Assembly: GCA_963691885.1 (NCBI GenBank)
Contig: OY829843.1
Span: forward strand, 4,278,001-4,342,000
Length of the DNA: 64,000 bases
Direction of reading: 5' to 3'
From: G963691885 sp963691885
Lineage (GTDB): Bacteria > Pseudomonadota > Alphaproteobacteria > UBA8366 > Aestuariispiraceae
The stretch's first letter is position 1, and each line of letters starts with the position of its first letter. The notes under the pieces were generated by a model. The model was not told the DNA's origin. It searched no databases and saw only the letters and a list, made by a program, of their open reading frames with translations. Position numbers and translations under genes: made by a program. Shown here one piece after another: positions 59,523 to 64,000 of the stretch.

Positions 59523-60911
59523 ATGCGCAAATTACCAAAGCAATCAAAGATCAACAGACGGCGCTTTCTGAAGGCAAGCCTGCTGGCAACCGGCGCGCTC
59601 GCCACGACATCGATCGGGCGCGCCAGGGCCGACGCCCTCTCGGACAAAACCGTTATCGTTGTCGGTGCCGGTTGCGCTGGACTGGGGGCCGCCCAATCGC
59701 TTCGCAAACAAGGCGCAAATGTTATCGTTGTAGAGGCGAAACCCCATATCGGCGGGCGCGTCCTGACGGACTGGTCAATGGGGGCACCGTTTGAGGTGGG
59801 GGCCGGCTGGATCCACGGACCGCATCCAGACAATCCCTCAAAGCAACTCTGTGATGCAGTTAGTTCGGAATATGTGGTCACCGATGATGACAACGCCGTC
59901 ACCTTTGACGCCGATGGCACCGAATGGAGCGACGAGGAACTGACAGAGGTTGCAGAGGCCTGGTACGAGATCATCGAAGAACTGGATAACGCGGTTGAAA
60001 CCTACGACAAACGGGATCTGTCATCGGCTATCTCTGACCTCTACGATGAAGTCTTGCAGGATCCGGCCATGCGATGGGTCTTTTCCGCCTATACAGAGTT
60101 TCAGATGGGGGCTGCGATGGAAGATCTCTCAGTCGCCTATTTCGATGAGGGGGACGCCTTTCCCTTGCCGGATGTCGTCGTCACAACCGGCTATGACAAA
60201 ATGCTGAAACCGCTCACCGAGGGTTTGGACATCCGCTTGTCGACTGAGGCGAAAACCATTCGTTATTCAGACAGCGGCGTGTCTGTAGAAACGGATGGCG
60301 ATGCCATCTCCGGCGATTACGTTGTTTGTTCCGTTCCGATCGGCATTCTGAAAGCCGACAAGATCGCATTCGATCCCCCTCTCCCCAGCGACTACAAAGA
60401 GAATATTGAGGCCATCGGGTTCAACTCTGTCACCAAGCTCGCGTTGAAATTTGAAGAACCGTTCTGGGATATCGAAACCCAGTATTTCGGCATCGCGACG
60501 GAGGAAAAAGGGCGCTGGAATTACTGGCTCAACTACCGCACTTTCAGCGACGAAAACATCTTCCTCGGACTGTCGGTCGGTGCCTATGCGCCTGTTGCGG
60601 ACGCCATGAGTGATGAGGAAATGATCGCAGACGGTCTGGATGTGTTACGGGGCGTCTGGGGTGCGGACGCGGTCGGTGAACCGGTTCAGGCCCTCACCAC
60701 CCACTGGAAGAAAGACCCTCACACGCTGGGTGCCTATTCCTACACACGGCCAGGCGGCAGGCCGAACCAGTTCGACGACCTCGCAGAACCGATCATGGGT
60801 CGCCTCTTCCTGTGCGGTGAACACACGTTTTTTGATCACCGGGGCACGACCCACGGGGCCTATATGACAGGCCTCCGCGCCGCCGAATATGTTATCGACG
60901 AGGCCAGTTGA
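59523..60911 (+). CDS. Tat-exported FAD-dependent amine oxidase
   Basis: A 462-residue flavoprotein of the monoamine/polyamine oxidase family. The start is ATG 59523, eight bases after GAAGGGGG. NRRRFLKASLLATGALATTSIGRARA at residues 11-36 is a twin-arginine signal, so the folded enzyme should be exported by TatABC. The FAD motif VIVVGAGCAGLGAAQSLRKQG is followed by VEAKPHIGGRVLTDW and GAGWIHGPHPDN. The C-terminal GRLFLCGEHTFFDHRGTTHGAYMTGLRAAEYV closes the FAD site. Substrates in the family are amines or amino acids. It is 44 bases after the M24 gene. Confidence 0.92.
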   Translation: MRKLPKQSKINRRRFLKASLLATGALATTSIGRARADALSDKTVIVVGAGCAGLGAAQSLRKQGANVIVVEAKPHIGGRVLTDWSMGAPFEVGAGWIHGPHPDNPSKQLCDAVSSEYVVTDDDNAVTFDADGTEWSDEELTEVAEAWYEIIEELDNAVETYDKRDLSSAISDLYDEVLQDPAMRWVFSAYTEFQMGAAMEDLSVAYFDEGDAFPLPDVVVTTGYDKMLKPLTEGLDIRLSTEAKTIRYSDSGVSVETDGDAISGDYVVCSVPIGILKADKIAFDPPLPSDYKENIEAIGFNSVTKLALKFEEPFWDIETQYFGIATEEKGRWNYWLNYRTFSDENIFLGLSVGAYAPVADAMSDEEMIADGLDVLRGVWGADAVGEPVQALTTHWKKDPHTLGAYSYTRPGGRPNQFDDLAEPIMGRLFLCGEHTFFDHRGTTHGAYMTGLRAAEYVIDEAS

Positions 60912-60917
60912 ACCGGA

Positions 60918-61769
60918 CTAGCTCGCCGCAACCACCGACCTGAAAACCGCCAAAATGCGGGCATGCGCCGCGAGGTGCCGGTTTCGGACATGGACGGCAG
61001 CATAGACCGGTTGGGTCAGAATTGGTGCGTCAGGCACGATATGAAATATGCCTGATGCCTGTTTTTGTCGTGCACTGGCGACGGAGATATATGACGCGCC
61101 GCCAGTCGCCTCTATCAGGTCGCATACGGCCTTGGGCTGTCCGGAGGCCAGCGGTGCCTCACCCAATCGGGGATGAACCTGGTTGTGAAGACGGGCAAAG
61201 GCAGGCGCGACGTTCGGGAAGACATAGGTTTCCGTGCTGATATCGGCCAGATTTCGGGGTACGTGACTGACCATCGCAAAGCTCATGTCACCCACATGTT
61301 CAATATGGATGTCCAGAGAATGACGCGGTGTGAAAACAAGGGCCAGATCCAATTCACCGGTCAGCAAATCCTCAGACATTTGAGTTGAGTAATCCACCTC
61401 TACATAAAGCGCTGTACCAGTCAGTTTGTTGCGGATCTCACGCACGATACGGGCTGTGTAGACGTCTGCGACATCATGCTGAATGCCAAGCCGCAAGGTC
61501 GCCTCGTGGGACCCGACAGTCTCTACCTGCCGCACGGCCTGACGCCATTCATGACGGAGCGCCAATGCATGGTTGAGAAAACGATTCCCCGCCGTCGTCG
61601 GTATCGTCCCGGAACGATTTCTGAGGAACAGCGCCCGCCCCAACTCACCCTCCAGCGCCTTTATACGGTGTGAGACAGTAGATTGTTTAACCTCCAGCCG
61701 TTCTGCCGTCCGGTTAAAGGACTGGGTCTCCATCAAATCGATGAAGGTTTCGATCCACTGTTGGTCCAT
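60918..61769 (-). CDS. LysR-family transcriptional regulator
   Basis: A 283-residue regulator. The winged helix is MDQQWIETFIDLMETQSFNRTAERLEVKQSTVSHRIKALEGELGRALFLRNRSGTIPTTAGNRFL, and the rest forms the LysR substrate-binding domain, beginning near LRLGIQHDVADVYTARIVREI. It is divergent from the dehydrogenase gene at 61907 and is its likely regulator. A palindromic T-N11-A site lies between them. It converges with the amine oxidase gene. Confidence 0.94.
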   Translation of the reverse strand: MDQQWIETFIDLMETQSFNRTAERLEVKQSTVSHRIKALEGELGRALFLRNRSGTIPTTAGNRFLNHALALRHEWRQAVRQVETVGSHEATLRLGIQHDVADVYTARIVREIRNKLTGTALYVEVDYSTQMSEDLLTGELDLALVFTPRHSLDIHIEHVGDMSFAMVSHVPRNLADISTETYVFPNVAPAFARLHNQVHPRLGEAPLASGQPKAVCDLIEATGGASYISVASARQKQASGIFHIVPDAPILTQPVYAAVHVRNRHLAAHARILAVFRSVVAAS

Positions 61770-61802
61770 TGGTCAATTCCGCTCCGAGTGATTGTTGGAT
61801 GC

Positions 61803-61821
61803 TAATCGATATTTTCGATTA
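61803..61821. promoter_or_regulatory. LysR-type operator (T-N11-A palindrome)
   Basis: TAATCGA (61803-61809) and TCGATTA (61815-61821) form perfect seven-base arms around TATTT. Inside is T-N11-A, the consensus LysR box. It lies 33 bases from the regulator start and 85 bases before the dehydrogenase ATG. Confidence 0.65.
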
Positions 61822-61906
61822 ATAAAGACGTTTCAGAGGAATTGATCATTTTTGCGCCGCGCCTGACACTAAACATGTCGGAAATAAACAGATTAGGCAG
61901 AGACAG

Positions 61907-64000
61907 ATGGCAGATTTACCGGAATATGCGCGCGTGGTGATTATTGGCGGGGGCGCCGTTGGAGCGTCATGCCTGTATCATCTGGCAAAGGCCGGTTGGA
62001 GCGACTGCGTTCTGCTGGAAAAGAATGAACTGACCGCTGGGTCAACCTGGCATGCAGCCGGAAACGTGCCGACCTTCTCCTCCTCCTGGTCGATCATGAA
62101 TATGCAGCGCTACTCCACCGAACTCTACCGAGGTCTGGGTGAAGAAGTTGATTATCCGATGAACTATCATGTGACCGGGTCTCTGCGTCTTGGCCATTCA
62201 AAAGAGCGTCTTCTTGAGTTCAAGAAAGTCGCGGGCATGGGGCGCCATCAAGGCATGCAGCTGGATATCCTGACGCCGGATGAAATGGCGGCCAGCTATC
62301 CGTTCCTCGAGACCCATGATCTGACCGGCGGTCTTTACGACCCCTATGATGGTGACATCGATCCTGCCCAGCTGACGCAGGCGCTGGCAAAAGGGGCCCG
62401 TGATATGGGCGCCAAGATCGTTCGCTTTTGCCCGGTTACCGGCGTCCAACGCCAAAACGGTGACTGGGTGATTGAGACAGAGCAAGGCAACATCCACTGC
62501 GAATTTGTTGTCAACGCAGCTGGTTACTATGCCAGAGAGGTTGGCAAGATGTTCGGGCGCGATGTCCCGATGATGGTTATGAGCCATCAGTACATCCTGT
62601 TTGATGAAATGCCTGAAATTGAAGCCTGGTCCAAGGAAAGCGGTGAGAAACTGCCGCTCCTGCGCGATGTCGACAGCTCATACTATCTGCGTCAGGAAAA
62701 GAACGGCATGAATCTGGGCCCTTATGAGGGCAATTGCCGGGCGCACTGGGATACGCCGTCCGATCCAATGCCGGAGGATTTCTCCTTCCAGCTCTTCCCG
62801 GACGATCTGGAGCGGATTGAATGGCACCTGAATGACGCGATGGAACGCGTACCGATCCTGCAGACCGCTGGTCTGTCGAAAGTGATCAACGGCCCCATTC
62901 CCTATGCCCCCGACGGCAACCCGCTGATCGGCCCGATGCCGGGCGTGCCAAATGCCTTTGAAGCCTGCGTCTTCACCTTTGGCATCTGTCAGGCAGGCGG
63001 CGCTGGCAAGGTGCTCAGCGAATGGATCATCGAAGGGGAAACCGAGTGGGATATGTGGTCCTGTGACCCCCGCCGTTTCACCGATTACTGCGATACAGAT
63101 TACTGCGTGGCCAAGGGGATGGAGGTGTATGGCAACGAATACGCCATGCATTTCCCGCATCATGAATGGCCCGCCGGTCGCGACAAGAAACTGTCCCCCG
63201 TGCACGAGAAAGTCACTGGTATGGGCGGCCAGATGGGGGCCTATAACGGTTGGGAACGGGCCAACTGGTTTGCACAGGACGGTGACGACACCTCTGAGGC
63301 CGCAACAAAGACATGGGATCGCGCCGGTCCCTGGGAACCAAGGGTTCGCGAAGAATGCCTGGCCGTTCGCGACAGCGTCGGTGTTCTCGACCTACCCGGT
63401 TTCTCCCGGTTCAACCTGAGTGGACCGGGTTCCGCCGACTGGCTCTTGCACCAGATTGTGGGGCGTTTGCCGAAACCCGGCCGGATGACACTCGCCTACT
63501 TCTCTGACGCACGGGGCCGGATCAGGACCGAAATGACCATTTTGCGCCATGATGAGGAATCCTTCACCCTGATCACCGCGGCCTCGGCTCAATGGCATGA
63601 TTTTGAGCTATTGAAATCTGCCCTACCCTCTGATGGCTCTATTTCTCTGACAGACCACACGATAGACTATTCGACTTTAATCGTTACCGGTCCGCAGTCC
63701 CGTGACTTGTTCTCTAAAATCTCCAATGGTGACCTCAGCCTTCCCTGGCTATCGCACCAGTCTGCGATGGTGGCAGACCGTCCAGCCGCGTTGGCAAGGG
63801 TCAGCTATGCCGGTGAACTTGGCTGGGAAATCCACGCGGCTATGGCCGAAATGCCCGCAATATATGATGCGGTTCTGGCTGAAGGGGCCAAACCATTCGG
63901 CATGTTTGCGCTGAACTCTCTGCGGCTTGAGAAGGGTTATCGCAGCTGGAAGGGTGATCTTTCGACCGATTATTCCCTGCTTGAGGGAGGGCTCGACCGC
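61907..64000 (+). CDS. dimethylglycine/sarcosine dehydrogenase-like flavoprotein, C-terminal end outside window
   Basis: An FAD oxidoreductase fused to a GcvT-type folate domain, open at the right edge after 698 residues. The FAD motif is VVIIGGGAVGASCLYHLAKAGW (residues 10-31). AGSTWHAAGN at 44-53 includes the histidine that carries covalent flavin in dimethylglycine and sarcosine dehydrogenases. Next come DPYDGDIDPAQLTQALAKGARDMGAKI and GPIPYAPDGNPLIGPMPG. The GcvT half starts near RVREECLAVRDSVGVLDLPGFSRF, and GELGWEIHAAMAE and LNSLRLEKGYRSWKGDL are typical. Family members oxidise N-methyl groups and pass one-carbon units to tetrahydrofolate. The true substrate is not known. Confidence 0.93.
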   Translation, partial: MADLPEYARVVIIGGGAVGASCLYHLAKAGWSDCVLLEKNELTAGSTWHAAGNVPTFSSSWSIMNMQRYSTELYRGLGEEVDYPMNYHVTGSLRLGHSKERLLEFKKVAGMGRHQGMQLDILTPDEMAASYPFLETHDLTGGLYDPYDGDIDPAQLTQALAKGARDMGAKIVRFCPVTGVQRQNGDWVIETEQGNIHCEFVVNAAGYYAREVGKMFGRDVPMMVMSHQYILFDEMPEIEAWSKESGEKLPLLRDVDSSYYLRQEKNGMNLGPYEGNCRAHWDTPSDPMPEDFSFQLFPDDLERIEWHLNDAMERVPILQTAGLSKVINGPIPYAPDGNPLIGPMPGVPNAFEACVFTFGICQAGGAGKVLSEWIIEGETEWDMWSCDPRRFTDYCDTDYCVAKGMEVYGNEYAMHFPHHEWPAGRDKKLSPVHEKVTGMGGQMGAYNGWERANWFAQDGDDTSEAATKTWDRAGPWEPRVREECLAVRDSVGVLDLPGFSRFNLSGPGSADWLLHQIVGRLPKPGRMTLAYFSDARGRIRTEMTILRHDEESFTLITAASAQWHDFELLKSALPSDGSISLTDHTIDYSTLIVTGPQSRDLFSKISNGDLSLPWLSHQSAMVADRPAALARVSYAGELGWEIHAAMAEMPAIYDAVLAEGAKPFGMFALNSLRLEKGYRSWKGDLSTDYSLLEGGLDR

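Overview
The window is chromosomal DNA of an alphaproteobacterium, probably a free-living marine or aquatic one from the Rhodospirillales, Kiloniellales or Sneathiellales side of the class. Evidence is the block argS, SPOR protein, scpA, scpB, tatABC, serS, surE, pcm, LytM factor; a PopZ-type polar organiser beside valS and tolC; TrmFO; and homologues of the mitochondrial complex I assembly factors NDUFAF3 and NDUFAF6. The genus cannot be named from sequence alone. Genes are dense on both strands, and no stretch over 300 bases lacks a gene; the longest gaps are the divergent ssb/uvrA promoter region (3431-3724) and the tolC leader (48792-49058).

Layout. 1-6571: DNA topology and repair (gyrA running off the left edge, ssb, uvrA). 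6597-8702: an ECF sigma factor with its membrane anti-sigma factor, and a divergent exported DUF4399 protein. 8830-13977: trmFO, an isolated flagellin-like gene, an NDUFAF6 homologue overlapping a squalene/phytoene synthase-like gene, and an iron superoxide dismutase. 14036-21723: a catabolic cluster of GntR/FCD regulator, TRAP transporter (DctQ, DctM, DctP), 2-hydroxyacid dehydrogenase, RraA-type aldolase, exported SMP-30/royal-jelly-like protein and KDG-kinase-like sugar kinase, probably for an unidentified sugar acid or hydroxy acid. 21732-25138: NDUFAF3-like protein, SecF, SecD, YajC. 25342-39183: DUF815 ATPase, then the conserved housekeeping block with Tat translocase, segregation proteins and two tRNA synthetases. 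An orphan ABC ATPase sits inside this block, and nagZ is missing from its usual place.

39362-50048: A-type Fe-S protein, exonuclease III, secreted esterase, M81 (MlrC) protein, thymidine kinase, valS, popZ, tolC, rhodanese and a divergent PIMT-like methyltransferase. 50274-55780 is accessory: tRNA-Cys, a HupE/UreJ-like membrane protein with a membrane-anchored partner, a maleate-isomerase/arylmalonate-decarboxylase-like gene coupled to a sulfotransferase-like gene, an FrhB-family iron-sulfur flavoprotein, a stand-alone BacA/prephenate-dehydratase-like protein, and tRNA-Asn. 55799-58109 is a nested insertion: an IS481-type element interrupted by an IS630-type element at a duplicated TA; removing the insert restores the IS481 transposase frame. 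58288-64000: a creatinase/prolidase-like M24 protein, a Tat-exported FAD amine oxidase, a LysR regulator and a dimethylglycine/sarcosine-dehydrogenase-like gene open at the right edge, pointing to use of methylated amines.

The best candidates for undescribed biology are the TRAP cluster, the decarboxylase-like/sulfotransferase-like pair with its FrhB and BacA-like neighbours, and the M24/amine oxidase/dehydrogenase group. All functions are read from protein motifs and gene order; no database search was run.
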